64,000 bases of DNA from Croceibacterium salegens (GCF_009827435.1 NZ_WTYM01000052.1:181470-245469), one strand, 5' to 3'. Numbered from the stretch's first letter, positions 42,749 through 52,666 are shown. Notes: generated by a model from the sequence alone, not told the origin. Numbers and translations: made by a program.

Positions 42749-45382
42749 ATGGACATTGCCAGCACCACCGGAATCGGAGACGCCCCGCCCGAACCGAGTC
42801 CGCCGCCGCTGATCCGCCGTGAGGACTACGCGCCCTATCCCTGGCGGGTGCCGACGACCGAGCTGAGATTCGTGCTCGGCGTCGACAAGACCACGGTCCA
42901 GGCGAAACTCAAGGTCGAGCGGAACCCACATGCCAACCCCGCCAACGTGCTGCGGCTTAACGGTGACGGGCTCAAGCCGGCTGGCGTGTGGATCGACGGC
43001 TCTCTCGCCAACAGCTGGGAAATGGACGGCGACGACCTGCTCATCACCCTGCCGGGCGACGCCCACGAAGTCAGCATCGACACCCAGATCGACCCGGCGG
43101 GCAACAGCCAGCTGATGGGACTCTATGCCTCGAACGGGATGCTCTGCACGCAGTGCGAGGCCGAAGGCTTCCGCCGCATCACCTTCTTCCCCGACCGGCC
43201 CGACGTTCTCTCGACCTACACTGTGCGGATGGAGGGTTCGAAGGCGGACTTCCCGGTGCTGCTGTCAAACGGCAACTGCACGGCATCGGGCGAGGGCGAG
43301 GACGGCTCGCACTGGGCGGAGTGGCACGATCCCTGGCCCAAGCCGAGCTATCTCTTCGCGCTCGTTGCCGGTCAGCTGGTCGCAAATACGGATAGCTTCA
43401 CGACGATGAACGGTCGCAAGGTCGACCTCGCCATCTGGGTGCGCCCCGAGGATCTTTCTCGTACCGACCACGCGATGGAGTCATTGAAGCGCTCGATGCA
43501 GTGGGATGAACAGGCGTTCGGCCGCGAATACGACCTCGATGTGTTCAACATCGTCGCCGTCAGCGACTTCAACATGGGGGCAATGGAAAATAAGAGCCTC
43601 AACATCTTCAACACCAAGTACGTGCTGGCCGACCAGGAGACCGCGACCGATGGCGACTACGACGCGATCGAGGGCGTCATCGGCCACGAGTACTTCCACA
43701 ACTGGTCCGGCAACCGCATCACCTGCCGCGACTGGTTCCAGCTCTCGCTGAAGGAAGGCTTCACCGTGCTGCGCGACCAGCTGTTCAGCGCGGCGATGGG
43801 CAGCGAGCCGGTCAAGCGGATCGAGGACGTGCGAGTGCTGCGCTCCGTCCAGTTCCCCGAGGATTCGGGGCCGCTGGCGCACCCGATCCGCCCCGACAGC
43901 TACCGGGAGATCTCGAACTTCTACACCGCCACGGTCTACAACAAGGGCGCCGAGGTCATCCGCATGATGCGCACGATGGCCGGCGAGGAGCGCTTCCGGC
44001 GGGGCACCGACCTCTATTTCGACCGTCACGACGGCGAAGCGGCTACCTGCGAAGACTTTGTCACCGCGATCGAGGACGGCGCCGGGCTCGACCTCGCCGA
44101 CTTCCGCCGCTGGTACCAGCAGGCCGGCACTCCGAAGGTCTCGGCGAAGCTCGAGCACGTGGGCGATACTGCTACATTGCACCTCGAGCAGGCAGTCCCG
44201 GCGACCCCAGGCCAACCCGACAAGCGGCCGATGCCGATTCCGCTCAAGATCGCGCTGTTCGACAGGAAATCCGGGAAACACCATGGTGAACAACTGGTTA
44301 CGCTGACTGAAGCTCAACAAACCTTCAGCTTTGCCGGATTCGACGAATCCCCGGTCCTGTCGATCAATCGCGACTTCTCGGCACCGGTTGCGATCGAGCG
44401 CGAGGTGGCGGACGAGGACCTCGTCTTCCTCGCCGCCAACGACGACGACCCGTTCGCCCGTTACGAGGCCATGCAGGACCTCGTCGTCGGCCACCTGCGC
44501 GGACTGCTCAGCGGATCGGTCGATGCGGCCAAGCGTGATTCCGGCCGCGCCGCGATCGGCGAGGCGTTCCGAGCGGTCATTGCCGATGGCGAGCTCGACG
44601 ACCTGATGCGCGGCGAACTGCTGACGCTGCCGGGTGAGACCTATCTCGCCGAGCAGATGCTGGTTGCCGACCCGGCCGCGATCCGAGCCGAACGCGAGGG
44701 CCTCAAGGCCTGGCTTGGACAGTCGCTCGAAAGCGACCTCGTCGCAATGCATGAACGTGCGGCCGCTGCGCCGGGCGGGATGTCGGCAGAGGCCAAGGGC
44801 GCGCGCAAGATCAAGACCTCGGCGCTCGTCTTCCTCGCCGCGGGCAATCCTGATTTGGCCGAAACGATGGCCGCGGCGCAGTACGACGCTGCCACGACGA
44901 TGACCGACCGGCAGGGTGCGCTTATGGTGCTGACCAGCCTGCAGGGCCCGCAGCGCACGCACAAGCTGCTCGACTTCTACAACCGCTTCAAAGGCAACGC
45001 GCTGGTGATCGACAAGTGGTTCGCGCTTCAAGCCAGCTCGCTCCACCCGAGCGTGCTCGAACAGGTCAAGGCGCTGGCTGGTCACCCCGACTTCACGCTC
45101 AAGAACCCGAACCGGGTGCGCTCGCTCTACATGCCGTTCACCGGCACCGCGCAGGGCTTCCACGCGGCGAGCGGCGGGGGCTACAAGATGATCGCCGACC
45201 TGATCCTCGAGCTCGACCCGATCAACCCGCAGACGGCGGCGCGTTTCGTGTCGCCGCTTGGCCGCTGGCGGCGCATCGAGCCGGAACGCTCGGCGCTGAT
45301 GAAGGGCGAACTCGAACGGATTGCCGCGGCGCCCAAACTGAGCCGCGACACCTACGAGCAGGTCACGCGCAGCCTTGGCTGA
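42749..45382 (+). CDS. pepN: Aminopeptidase N (M1 family metallopeptidase)
   Basis: 877 residues from the ATG at 42749; the open frame back to 42401 is antisense to the epimerase gene and is not coding. GAMEN exopeptidase motif at 277-281; zinc motif His313-Glu314-x2-His317 with Glu336 as third ligand. The C-terminal M1 domain of the E. coli PepN type is present (HPDFTLKNPNRVRSLYMPF). Cleaves N-terminal residues from peptides in the cytosol. Overlaps the PgeF-type gene by eight bases. Confidence 0.97.
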   Translation: MDIASTTGIGDAPPEPSPPPLIRREDYAPYPWRVPTTELRFVLGVDKTTVQAKLKVERNPHANPANVLRLNGDGLKPAGVWIDGSLANSWEMDGDDLLITLPGDAHEVSIDTQIDPAGNSQLMGLYASNGMLCTQCEAEGFRRITFFPDRPDVLSTYTVRMEGSKADFPVLLSNGNCTASGEGEDGSHWAEWHDPWPKPSYLFALVAGQLVANTDSFTTMNGRKVDLAIWVRPEDLSRTDHAMESLKRSMQWDEQAFGREYDLDVFNIVAVSDFNMGAMENKSLNIFNTKYVLADQETATDGDYDAIEGVIGHEYFHNWSGNRITCRDWFQLSLKEGFTVLRDQLFSAAMGSEPVKRIEDVRVLRSVQFPEDSGPLAHPIRPDSYREISNFYTATVYNKGAEVIRMMRTMAGEERFRRGTDLYFDRHDGEAATCEDFVTAIEDGAGLDLADFRRWYQQAGTPKVSAKLEHVGDTATLHLEQAVPATPGQPDKRPMPIPLKIALFDRKSGKHHGEQLVTLTEAQQTFSFAGFDESPVLSINRDFSAPVAIEREVADEDLVFLAANDDDPFARYEAMQDLVVGHLRGLLSGSVDAAKRDSGRAAIGEAFRAVIADGELDDLMRGELLTLPGETYLAEQMLVADPAAIRAEREGLKAWLGQSLESDLVAMHERAAAAPGGMSAEAKGARKIKTSALVFLAAGNPDLAETMAAAQYDAATTMTDRQGALMVLTSLQGPQRTHKLLDFYNRFKGNALVIDKWFALQASSLHPSVLEQVKALAGHPDFTLKNPNRVRSLYMPFTGTAQGFHAASGGGYKMIADLILELDPINPQTAARFVSPLGRWRRIEPERSALMKGELERIAAAPKLSRDTYEQVTRSLG

Positions 45383-46139
45383 CGAGCCGGTCGAGGTCAT
45401 TCGCAGTACGGCCCTGTCGGGGATCCCGCACGGATTCCTCGGCCGCCGCGGCGGCGTGTCGCAAGGCGTGATCGCCGGCCTCAACGCCGGACTGGGCGCG
45501 GGCGACGACGACGAAGCGGTTGCCGAGAACCGCCGCCGCGCCGTCGCGGCGGTGCTGCCCGGCGCCGACCTTGCCACGGTCTATCAGGTCCATTCGGCCG
45601 AGGCCGTTCCAGTCGTCGCCTCGTGGCCGCAGGACGAGCGACCGCGCGCCGACGCCATGGCCACCGACCGTCCCGGAGTGGTGCTCGGGATCGTGACCGC
45701 CGACTGCGCGCCGGTCCTGCTCGCGGATCGCCGCGCCGGGGTGGTCGGCGCTGCGCACGCCGGTTGGCGCGGGGCCTACGGCGGCGTGCTCGAAGCCGTG
45801 GTCGAGGCGATGGAAGCGCTCGGCGCACACCGCGAGGACATCGCGGCAGCAATCGGTCCGGCGATCGCACTGGAAAGTTACGAAGTGGACGACGGCTTTC
45901 GCGAGCGCTTCACGGCCAGCGACGGTCGCTTCTTCGTGCCCGGGAGGGAAGGCCACTGGCACTTCGATCTCGAAGGCTATGCCGAGGCCCGGCTCGATGC
46001 GATGGGCGTCGGCGTGATCGATTGCCTCGGCCTCGACACCTACACCGACGAAGCGAGGTTCTTCTCCTACCGCCGCGCCACACACCGCGGCGAACCGGAT
46101 TACGGACGGCAGATTTCCCTCATCGGGCTGCCGAATTAG
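45375..46139 (+). CDS. pgeF: PgeF/YfiH-type polyphenol oxidase (peptidoglycan editing factor)
   Basis: 254 residues from a TTG at 45375, which overlaps the pepN stop. Signature motifs: LGRRGGVSQGVIAGLNAGLGAGDDDEAV (start), QVHSAEAV (about 71, first metal His), VTADCAPVLLAD (about 107, Cys), AAHAGWRGAYGG (about 126, His), and RATHRGEPDYGRQISLIGL (about 230). In E. coli YfiH hydrolyses mis-incorporated L-Ser/Gly in muropeptides; other members oxidise phenolics or act on nucleosides. The start is uncertain because no ATG or GTG lies nearby. Confidence 0.9.
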   Translation: MADEPVEVIRSTALSGIPHGFLGRRGGVSQGVIAGLNAGLGAGDDDEAVAENRRRAVAAVLPGADLATVYQVHSAEAVPVVASWPQDERPRADAMATDRPGVVLGIVTADCAPVLLADRRAGVVGAAHAGWRGAYGGVLEAVVEAMEALGAHREDIAAAIGPAIALESYEVDDGFRERFTASDGRFFVPGREGHWHFDLEGYAEARLDAMGVGVIDCLGLDTYTDEARFFSYRRATHRGEPDYGRQISLIGLPN

Positions 46140-46163
46140 CGCGAATTCCACGCCTGCCTAGAT

Positions 46164-46195
46164 CTGCCCAAAATGCCTGTTGGCATGACGGGCAG
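46164..46195. terminator. Nested hairpin after pgeF
   Basis: CTGCCC-AAA-ATGCC-TGTT-GGCAT-GAC-GGGCAG: two stacked stems with a symmetric 3-base internal loop, 24 bases after the pgeF stop. No T-run. It could terminate pgeF or form a leader element of the bc1 operon that starts at 46315. Confidence 0.45.
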
Positions 46196-46314
46196 CCTCG
46201 TCTATCAGCCCGCCCAAGTCGGCTGCCGGGGGTCCTCTCCGGATGGGCGATGCATTGAATGAGAACGGTTGCGTCCTTCCCACTGCAGGCGGAACCGATG
46301 GCAAGGCAGGGATA

Positions 46315-46884
46315 ATGGCGACAACCACCGGCACCGCGGACCTGGATACGCATGCCAATGAAGACGGCGTTCGCCGCCGCGACTTTATCGAAATTGCTGC
46401 GGTCAGCGCGGCTGGCGTAGGCGGGCTCGTCACGCTCTATCCGCTGATCAGCCAGATGGCCCCTTCAAAGGACGTGTTGGCCGAAAGCACGACCGACGTC
46501 GATCTTACGGGGATCGAGCCGGGCATGGCGATCAAGGCGATCTTTCGCAAGCAGCCGCTGTTCGTGCGCAACCTGACGGCCAAGGAAATCTCCGAGGCTC
46601 AGGCGGTTCCGCTCGGCGAACTGCGCGACCCGGAGTCGCTCGAGCAGAGGACCAAGGAAGGCAAGGCAAACTGGCTCATCACCATGGGTGTCTGCACCCA
46701 CCTCGGCTGCGTCCCGCTGGGCGCCGGCGAGGGTGAGAACAAGGGCCCCTTCGGGGGCTACTTCTGCCCGTGCCACGGTTCGGCTTACGACACCGCGGCG
46801 CGTATCCGCAAAGGCCCGGCTCCCAAGAACCTGGAAGTGCCGGCTTACGAATTTACCTCCGACACCGCGATCCGCGTCGGCTGA
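46315..46884 (+). CDS. petA: Ubiquinol-cytochrome c reductase iron-sulfur subunit (Rieske protein)
   Basis: 189 residues from the ATG at 46315 (GGCAGGGATA ahead); the upstream frame to 46243 is likely leader. A Tat-type start ([15 protein letters not shown], about 20-34) precedes the single TM (about 25-45). The Rieske cluster ligands are complete: CTHLGC (Cys127, His129, Cys132) and CPCHGS (Cys151, Cys153, His154). It accepts electrons from ubiquinol and passes them to cytochrome c1. First gene of petABC. Confidence 0.97.
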   Translation: MATTTGTADLDTHANEDGVRRRDFIEIAAVSAAGVGGLVTLYPLISQMAPSKDVLAESTTDVDLTGIEPGMAIKAIFRKQPLFVRNLTAKEISEAQAVPLGELRDPESLEQRTKEGKANWLITMGVCTHLGCVPLGAGEGENKGPFGGYFCPCHGSAYDTAARIRKGPAPKNLEVPAYEFTSDTAIRVG

Positions 46885-46900
46885 GGCGAAAGAGAGAACG

Positions 46901-48184
46901 ATGAGCTTTCCCTGGGCGAAGCATTACGAACCCAAGGCGCCTTTCATGCGCTGGATCGACGAGAAGCTGCCGCTGCCGCGCCTCGTCTACAATGCGATCG
47001 GTGGCGGTTACCCGGTTCCGCGCAACCTCAACTACATGTGGAATTTCGGCGTCCTCGCCGGCTTCTGCCTGGTCCTGCAGATCGTCACCGGTGTCATCCT
47101 GGCGATGCACTACGCGGCCAATGCGGCGGTGGCCTTCGATTCGACCGAACACATCATGCGCGACGTCAACTGGGGTTGGCTGATGCGCTATGCCCACGCG
47201 AACGGCGCTTCGGCGTTCTTCGTGGTGGTCTACCTGCATATTTTCCGCGGCTTCTTCTACTCCTCGTACAAGGCACCGCGCGAAATGGTCTGGCTTCTCG
47301 GCGTGGTCATCTTCCTGCTGATGATGGCGACCGGCTTCATGGGTTACGTCCTGCCGTGGGGGCAGATGAGCTACTGGGGCGCCAAGGTCATTACCGGCCT
47401 GTTCGGCGCGATCCCGGTCGTCGGCGAGCCGATCCAGATCTGGCTGCTCGGCGGTTATGCGCCGGACAATGCCGCTCTGAACCGCTTCTTCAGCCTGCAC
47501 TTCCTGCTGCCGTTCGTGATTGCGGGCGTCATCATCCTGCACATCTGGGCGCTGCACATCCCGGGTTCGTCGAACCCGACGGGCGTCGAAGTGAAGAGCG
47601 AGAGCGACACCCTGCCGTTCCACCCGTACTACACGGCAAAGGACGGCTTCGGGCTGGGGGTCTTCCTGATCCTCTACTTCGCGATGGTGTTCTTCTTCCC
47701 GAATTCGCTCGGGCACCCGGACAACTACATCCCGGCGAACCCGCTGAGCACGCCGGCGCACATCGTGCCCGAATGGTACTACTGGCCGTTCTACGCGATC
47801 CTGCGTGCCTTCACGGTGGACTTCTTCTTCGTCCCGGCGAAGCTGATGGGCGTGCTGGCGATGTTCAGCGCGATCCTGGTGTGGTTCTTCCTGCCGTGGC
47901 TCGACAAGTCGCCGGTCCGTTCGGGCCACTATCGCCCGATGTTCCGCAAGTTCTTCTGGGTGCTGGTAATCGACGTTCTCGTTCTCGGGTACTGCGGCGG
48001 TTCGCCGGCCGAAGAACCGTTCGTCATGATCAGCCAGCTCGCCACTGCTTACTACTTCCTGCACTTCCTCGTCATCCTGCCGATCGTCTCGTCGATCGAG
48101 CGTCCCGAACCGTTGCCGTTCTCGATTACCGAGGCGGTGCTTGGATCGGACGACAAGGCAGTGCTCGGCGAGAGCAAAGCGTAA
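46901..48184 (+). CDS. petB: Cytochrome b of the bc1 complex
   Basis: 427 residues from the ATG at 46901. Eight membrane segments. Heme ligands: His pair in the [21 protein letters not shown] and [24 protein letters not shown] segments (numbering about 93, 107, 194, 208). Qo-site PEWY motif is present ([14 protein letters not shown], about 287). Fused single-chain form as in mitochondria and alphaproteobacteria. 16 bases after petA. Confidence 0.97.
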   Translation: MSFPWAKHYEPKAPFMRWIDEKLPLPRLVYNAIGGGYPVPRNLNYMWNFGVLAGFCLVLQIVTGVILAMHYAANAAVAFDSTEHIMRDVNWGWLMRYAHANGASAFFVVVYLHIFRGFFYSSYKAPREMVWLLGVVIFLLMMATGFMGYVLPWGQMSYWGAKVITGLFGAIPVVGEPIQIWLLGGYAPDNAALNRFFSLHFLLPFVIAGVIILHIWALHIPGSSNPTGVEVKSESDTLPFHPYYTAKDGFGLGVFLILYFAMVFFFPNSLGHPDNYIPANPLSTPAHIVPEWYYWPFYAILRAFTVDFFFVPAKLMGVLAMFSAILVWFFLPWLDKSPVRSGHYRPMFRKFFWVLVIDVLVLGYCGGSPAEEPFVMISQLATAYYFLHFLVILPIVSSIERPEPLPFSITEAVLGSDDKAVLGESKA

Positions 48185-48212
48185 GCGAACGGGTTAGGGG
48201 AAAGTAAGAGAA

Positions 48213-49061
48213 ATGGTCCGTATCATCGGAATCCTCGTCGGCCTGTTCTTCACCGCAGCGGTGCTGTGGGCCTTCGGCAATGGCGCCGTCCAGGTCGCCT
48301 CGCAGGACTACTTTGTAGAGAAGACGGCTGAGACCGAATTCCACCTGCATCCAAAGGAACTCGATCAGGCGAGCGATCATCTCGTCGCCCACTGGGACAA
48401 GCAGCAGCTGCAGCGCGGGTACCAGGTCTACAAGGAAGTCTGCGCCGCGTGCCACTCGCTGCGCCACGTCGCGTTCCGCGATCTCGAGCAGATCGGCTAC
48501 ACCGAAGCGCAGGTGAAAGCGATCGCCGCGACCTGGCAGGTTCCGGGCGTCGATCCTGTGACCGGTGAGGCGACCACGGTGCCGGGCAAGCCGACGGACT
48601 ACTTCCCGCTGGTCTATCTGAACGACGTTGCGGCGCGCGCTGCCAACAACAACGCCATCCCGCCGGACCTTTCGCTGATGACCAAGGCGCGCCACGAAGG
48701 CCCTGCCTACGTCTATTCGCTGCTGACCGGCTATTCGGAGATTCCGGCCGAGCTTACGGCTGAGTTCCCCGACTTCTCGACCCCGCCGGGGCTGCACTTC
48801 AATCGCTACTTCGCGAACCTCAACCTGGCGATGCCCCCTCCGCTCGCGGTGGACGATCAGGTGACCTACGCGGACGGCACTCCGGCGACGATCGACCAGA
48901 TGGCGAAAGACGTTTCCGCGTTCCTGACCTGGACGGCCGAACCCAGCCTGCCAAAGCGCAAGCAGACTGGCTGGCCGGTGATCGGCTTCCTGATCTTCGC
49001 CACGATCCTGGCGTACCTCGCCAAGAAGCAGATCTGGGCTCGCGCCAAGAAGAAGGCCTGA
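48213..49061 (+). CDS. petC: Cytochrome c1 of the bc1 complex
   Basis: 282 residues. N-terminal signal/anchor (about 4-20), heme c motif Cys77-x2-Cys80-His81 (CAACHS), axial Met207 in NLAMPPPLA, and a C-terminal membrane anchor (about 254-274, TGWPVIGFLIFATILAYLA). Electron acceptor from the Rieske protein and donor to cytochrome c. Last gene of petABC. Confidence 0.97.
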   Translation: MVRIIGILVGLFFTAAVLWAFGNGAVQVASQDYFVEKTAETEFHLHPKELDQASDHLVAHWDKQQLQRGYQVYKEVCAACHSLRHVAFRDLEQIGYTEAQVKAIAATWQVPGVDPVTGEATTVPGKPTDYFPLVYLNDVAARAANNNAIPPDLSLMTKARHEGPAYVYSLLTGYSEIPAELTAEFPDFSTPPGLHFNRYFANLNLAMPPPLAVDDQVTYADGTPATIDQMAKDVSAFLTWTAEPSLPKRKQTGWPVIGFLIFATILAYLAKKQIWARAKKKA

Positions 49062-49067
49062 TGAGCC

Positions 49068-49089
49068 GGCGCCCCCGCAGCGGGGCGCC
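49068..49089 (+). terminator. Hairpin between petC and apt
   Basis: GGCGCCCC - CGCAGC - GGGGCGCC, an exact 8-bp GC stem 7 bases after the petC stop and 6 bases before the apt ATG. No T-run. It may lower read-through into apt or mark an RNA processing site; it would also cover the apt RBS region. Confidence 0.45.
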
Positions 49090-49095
49090 GCGCCC

Positions 49096-49632
49096 ATGAC
49101 TCCCGCCGAAATCAAGGCGCTGGTCCGCACGGTGCCGGACTTCCCGGCACCGGGCATCCTGTTCCGCGACATCACCACGCTGATCGCCCACGGACCCGGG
49201 CTCTCGGCGACGCTCGATCATCTCGCCGACGCCGCGCGCGATCGCGGGGCCGAAGCGATCGCCGGGCTCGAAGCGCGCGGGTTCATTTTCGGGGCGATGG
49301 TTGCCGCCCGGCTCGGCCTCGGCTTTGTTCCGCTGCGCAAGCCGGGCAAGCTGCCAGTCGATGTGATTGGCGTCGACTACGCGCTCGAATACGGCACTGC
49401 GCGGCTCGAACTCGACCCGACCCTCATCGACCAGGGCGAACGCGTCGTGGTGGTCGACGACCTTATCGCCACCGGCGGCACTGCGCTCGCCGGGGCCGAC
49501 CTGCTGCGTCGCGCCGGAGCCACCGTCGATCACGCCCTGTTCGTCATCGACTTGCCCGAACTCGGGGGTGGTGAGGCCTTACGCGCCGCAGGCGTGGAGC
49601 TATGGGCGCTGATGGCGTTCGAGGGGCATTAG
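49096..49632 (+). CDS. apt: Adenine phosphoribosyltransferase
   Basis: 178 residues. Salvages adenine to AMP with PRPP. Seen: DFPAPGILFRDITTL (about 12-26), GLEARGFIFGAMVA (about 55-68), VPLRKPGKLP (about 78-87) and the PRPP motif VVVVDDLIATGGTALAG (about 117-133). Sits 34 bases after petC and may be read through from it; a strong hairpin lies in the gap. Four-base convergent overlap with the SnoaL-like gene. Confidence 0.96.
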   Translation: MTPAEIKALVRTVPDFPAPGILFRDITTLIAHGPGLSATLDHLADAARDRGAEAIAGLEARGFIFGAMVAARLGLGFVPLRKPGKLPVDVIGVDYALEYGTARLELDPTLIDQGERVVVVDDLIATGGTALAGADLLRRAGATVDHALFVIDLPELGGGEALRAAGVELWALMAFEGH

Positions 49633-50222
49633 GCTCCAGGTTTCGGGCGATAGACCGGATTGTCGTCTGTTGCCCGCATGTTCGGGTTTTCCTCGTTGTA
49701 GATCTTGCGCCGGGCGAAAAGCCAGCGGCCGTCGACCTTCTTCAACTCGTCTTCGTAGTGGCCGTAGGTCCCGAGGTAGGGCCGGCCGGCGCGGGCGTCG
49801 TTGTTGAACTCCCACCAGTACGAGGTCGAGCGCGCGGTATCGCCGTCGATCTCGAGCACGAGGTTGGTGACGTAGTGGCGCACGCGCTGGCGGTGGTAGG
49901 GGAAGCTGGCGTCGGCCTTGGCCTTCTCGCGCACGGCCATGTCGTCCATCACCTTCTTGAGCTCGGCATGGCCATGTTCGACCCCGCCGGCGAAATCGAG
50001 GATTCCGTCCTCGGTGAAAGTCGCGGCGTAGGCTTCGCCGTCCTGCCAGTCGAAGGCGTAGAGATAGCGGCTCATCAGGTCCTCGATCTCCGCCCGGTCG
50101 TTGCCGTAATTGGGTCCGTACACGATTGCCTCCTCTCCGTGCTGCGCTGCCCATGCGATCGCCAGCGGGGTCGATAGCGACAGGCCGGCGATCGCGGCCA
50201 GTGCAAGCTTGGACAGGTGCAT
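49629..50222 (-). CDS. Secreted SnoaL/NTF2-like protein
   Basis: 197 residues from the ATG at 50222. Signal peptide about 1-26 (ALAAIAGLSLSTPLAIAWAA). NTF2-like fold follows: an N-terminal helix with DRAEIEDLMSRYLYAFDWQDGEAYAATFTEDGILDF (in part), then the strands KVDGRWLFARRKI. Family members include polyketide cyclases, dehydratases and small-molecule binders, so the role is open. The signal peptide is less usual for this fold. It follows the SDR gene by 16 bases in one probable operon. Confidence 0.85.
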   Translation of the reverse strand: MHLSKLALAAIAGLSLSTPLAIAWAAQHGEEAIVYGPNYGNDRAEIEDLMSRYLYAFDWQDGEAYAATFTEDGILDFAGGVEHGHAELKKVMDDMAVREKAKADASFPYHRQRVRHYVTNLVLEIDGDTARSTSYWWEFNNDARAGRPYLGTYGHYEDELKKVDGRWLFARRKIYNEENPNMRATDDNPVYRPKPGA

Positions 50223-50238
50223 GAAACTCTCCCGGTGA

Positions 50239-51027
50239 TCAGAATGTCGAATTGGTCGCGCCGCCGTCAATCACCAGGCTCTGCCCGGTGATGTACTTCG
50301 CGGCCTCGCTGCAGAACATGGCGACGATTGCCCCGGCATCGTCGGGATCGCCGAAGGTACCGCTGGCAATGTGCCAGGCCTCGACGAACTCGGCGACCTC
50401 CTGTTCGAAAGTAATGCCCTTGGCTTTTGCCCGGGCGTTGAACAGCTCGTCGACCGTCGCGGTGTAGTGCATGCCGGGCAGGACGGTGTTGATCGTCACC
50501 CCATGCTTGGCGACGACCTTGCTCACGGCAACCGCGTAGTTGGTCAGCGCCGCGCGGGTGCTGCCCGATAGGATTCGGATCTCGCCTGGGTACTTGGCCG
50601 CCACCGTGGCGATGTTGACCACCCGGCCCCAGCCGCGCTGCGCCATGCCGTCAACCACGGCGTTCATGAAGTCGATCGGACCGAGCAGCGAGATGCGGAT
50701 CGCCTCGTGCCACTGCGCCGCGTCGATTTCGCGGTAGTCGGGGGTCATTGGCGGCGGCGCGCAGGTGCCGACGAGGATGTCGGGCTCAGGGCAGGCCGCA
50801 AGGATTGCCGCGCGTCCCTCCGACGTCGCGTGATCGGCCACGACCGGCACGACCATCGAACCGGTCACATCGGCGATCACGTTGCACGCCGCGACAAGCC
50901 GCTCCTCTCCGCGGGCCGAGACGAACACTTCGCAACCCTCGCGGGCCAGCGCCAGCGCGGTGCTCTTGCCGATTCCGGCGCTGCCGCCGTTGACGATGGC
51001 CTTGCGCCCGCGAATGCCGAAATCCAC
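50239..51027 (-). CDS. Short-chain dehydrogenase/reductase family protein with altered YxxxK
   Basis: 262 residues. Rossmann start GRKAIVNGGSAGIGKSTALALA (TGxxxGIG-type loop with Asn for Thr, about 7-28). Catalytic region reads VNIATVAAKYPGEI then LSGSTRAALTNYA, where the usual Y-x3-K aligns with Ser-x3-Arg; no Tyr-x3-Lys is found in this position. NHGVTINTVLPG-type motif (GVTINTVLPG, about 183) follows as in active SDRs. It belongs to a group of SDRs with RAAL/RAGL at this point, and may not be a standard oxidoreductase. Substrate unknown. Co-transcribed with the SnoaL-like gene. Confidence 0.85.
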   Translation of the reverse strand: MDFGIRGRKAIVNGGSAGIGKSTALALAREGCEVFVSARGEERLVAACNVIADVTGSMVVPVVADHATSEGRAAILAACPEPDILVGTCAPPPMTPDYREIDAAQWHEAIRISLLGPIDFMNAVVDGMAQRGWGRVVNIATVAAKYPGEIRILSGSTRAALTNYAVAVSKVVAKHGVTINTVLPGMHYTATVDELFNARAKAKGITFEQEVAEFVEAWHIASGTFGDPDDAGAIVAMFCSEAAKYITGQSLVIDGGATNSTF

Positions 51028-51171
51028 TCGCCTCTCCCTCGTTGTCGCCGCCGAAACTGGCCGAACCGTCGGGAGCGCGCAAGCGACAACCGGCGGCTTT
51101 AGGCGAATTCCGTGAACGAGGGTGCTTGACGCCGCGCCGCGCTTGGTGGCAAGCGCCCCTTCCGGCTCAGA

Positions 51172-51245
<74 letters not shown>

Positions 51246-51368
51246 GCCTTTCCCCAGTTTACCTTCCCCGAGAGTATCGCCGCCGCGCAGCGCTGCTAGA
51301 AATGCACTTGCCTGACCGGCGTGGGCGTTTAGGGAACGTTCACATCGAGGGAATGGAGAGGTCTGAGG

Positions 51369-52658
51369 ATGGCACTGGCACCGGATATTTCGAGCAGCAC
51401 GGATCCCAATCCGATCGAGGATGAGGGTACGCACATCGATGCGCCCGGGCTGCAGCCTTTCGTGTTCGGACTGTTCTTCATCTTCGGCGGCATCACCTCG
51501 CTCAACGACGTGATCATCCCCAAGCTCAAGGAGCTGTTCACGCTCTCCTACTTCGAGGCGAGCCTGGTGCAGTTCTGCTTCTTCATCGCCTATGCGGTGA
51601 TCGGCATTCCCGGCGCGCGGCTGATCAAGAAGATCGGCTACATGCGCGGCGCGGTGGCCGGGCTGCTGACAATGATGGCTGGCTGCCTGCTGTTCATTCC
51701 GGCGAGCCAATCGGCGCTGTTCGGTGTCTTCCTGTTCGCCTACTTCATCCTCGCAACCGGGGTGGTGCTGGTTCAGATCGTCGCTAACCCGCTGATCAGC
51801 CTGCTCGGCCCGGTCAAGACGACGCACAGCCGGCTCACCTTTGCCCAGGCATTCAACTCGCTGGGTACGACGATCTTCCCCTATGTCGGATCGATCCTGA
51901 TCCTCGGCACCCTCGCCACGGTCACCGCGGCAGAGCTTTCGGGTGCCGAGCTCGATGCCTACCGCACGGCCGAAAGCCAGGCGATCGTCCATGGCTACCT
52001 CGGGCTAGCCGCCGCCTTGGCGGTGGTCGCCGGTGCGGTCTGGATGTTTCGCGATCGGCTCAAGGGCGAGAAGCACGACGCCTCCAGCCTCGCCGAGGGT
52101 CTCGCGTTGCTCAAGCGGCCGCGCTTCGGATACGGCGCGGCCTGCATCTTCCTCTACGTCGGGGCGGAAGTCTCGATCGGCAGTTTCATCGTCAGCTACC
52201 TGATGCAGGCCGATGTGCTTGGCCTACCCGAACAGTCGGCCGGCAAGCTGATCTCGCTGTACTGGGGCGGGGCGCTGGTCGGGCGGTTCATCGGTTCGGG
52301 CGTGCTGCGCCTGGTCAGCCCCGGCAAGGTACTGGCATTTACCGCGCTGGGTGCGATCGCGCTGATCGCCATATCGGCCAACACCACCGGTACGGTGTCG
52401 GGCTATTCGCTGCTCGCGGTCGGCCTGATGAACTCAATCATGTTCCCGACGATCTTCGGGCTCGCCTGCGAGAAGCTCGGGCCGCGCGCCGCCGACGGTT
52501 CGGGGATCATCAACGTCGCCATTGCGGGCGGCGCTGTGATCCCGGCGCTCTATGGCGCGCTGGCCGACGGAATCGGGCTCGCGGCGGCGCTCGCCCTGCC
52601 TGCCGTCTGCTACGCCATCATCGCCGGCTTCGGGGTCTACGCGCGCCGTCCGGCCTGA
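51369..52658 (+). CDS. FucP-family MFS sugar transporter
   Basis: 429 residues, twelve membrane segments. FGLFFIFGGITSLNDVIIPKLKELFTL (TM1 with its conserved Asn-Asp, in part), IGIPGARLIKKIGY, and GVVLVQIVANPLISLLGP (TM4, the FucP/GluP signature N-P) mark the fucose:H+ symporter clade, which carries glucose, galactose, fucose or N-acetylglucosamine. The substrate cannot be fixed and no sugar kinase or glycosidase gene is nearby. It is preceded by a tRNA and followed by the oxygenase gene after 62 bases. Confidence 0.9.
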   Translation: MALAPDISSSTDPNPIEDEGTHIDAPGLQPFVFGLFFIFGGITSLNDVIIPKLKELFTLSYFEASLVQFCFFIAYAVIGIPGARLIKKIGYMRGAVAGLLTMMAGCLLFIPASQSALFGVFLFAYFILATGVVLVQIVANPLISLLGPVKTTHSRLTFAQAFNSLGTTIFPYVGSILILGTLATVTAAELSGAELDAYRTAESQAIVHGYLGLAAALAVVAGAVWMFRDRLKGEKHDASSLAEGLALLKRPRFGYGAACIFLYVGAEVSIGSFIVSYLMQADVLGLPEQSAGKLISLYWGGALVGRFIGSGVLRLVSPGKVLAFTALGAIALIAISANTTGTVSGYSLLAVGLMNSIMFPTIFGLACEKLGPRAADGSGIINVAIAGGAVIPALYGALADGIGLAAALALPAVCYAIIAGFGVYARRPA

Positions 52659-52666
52659 CGAAGGCT

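Noticed and set aside
43481..45577. Long minus-strand open frame across pepN
   Set aside because: Antisense shadow; no recognisable motif, and the plus strand encodes a full M1 peptidase.
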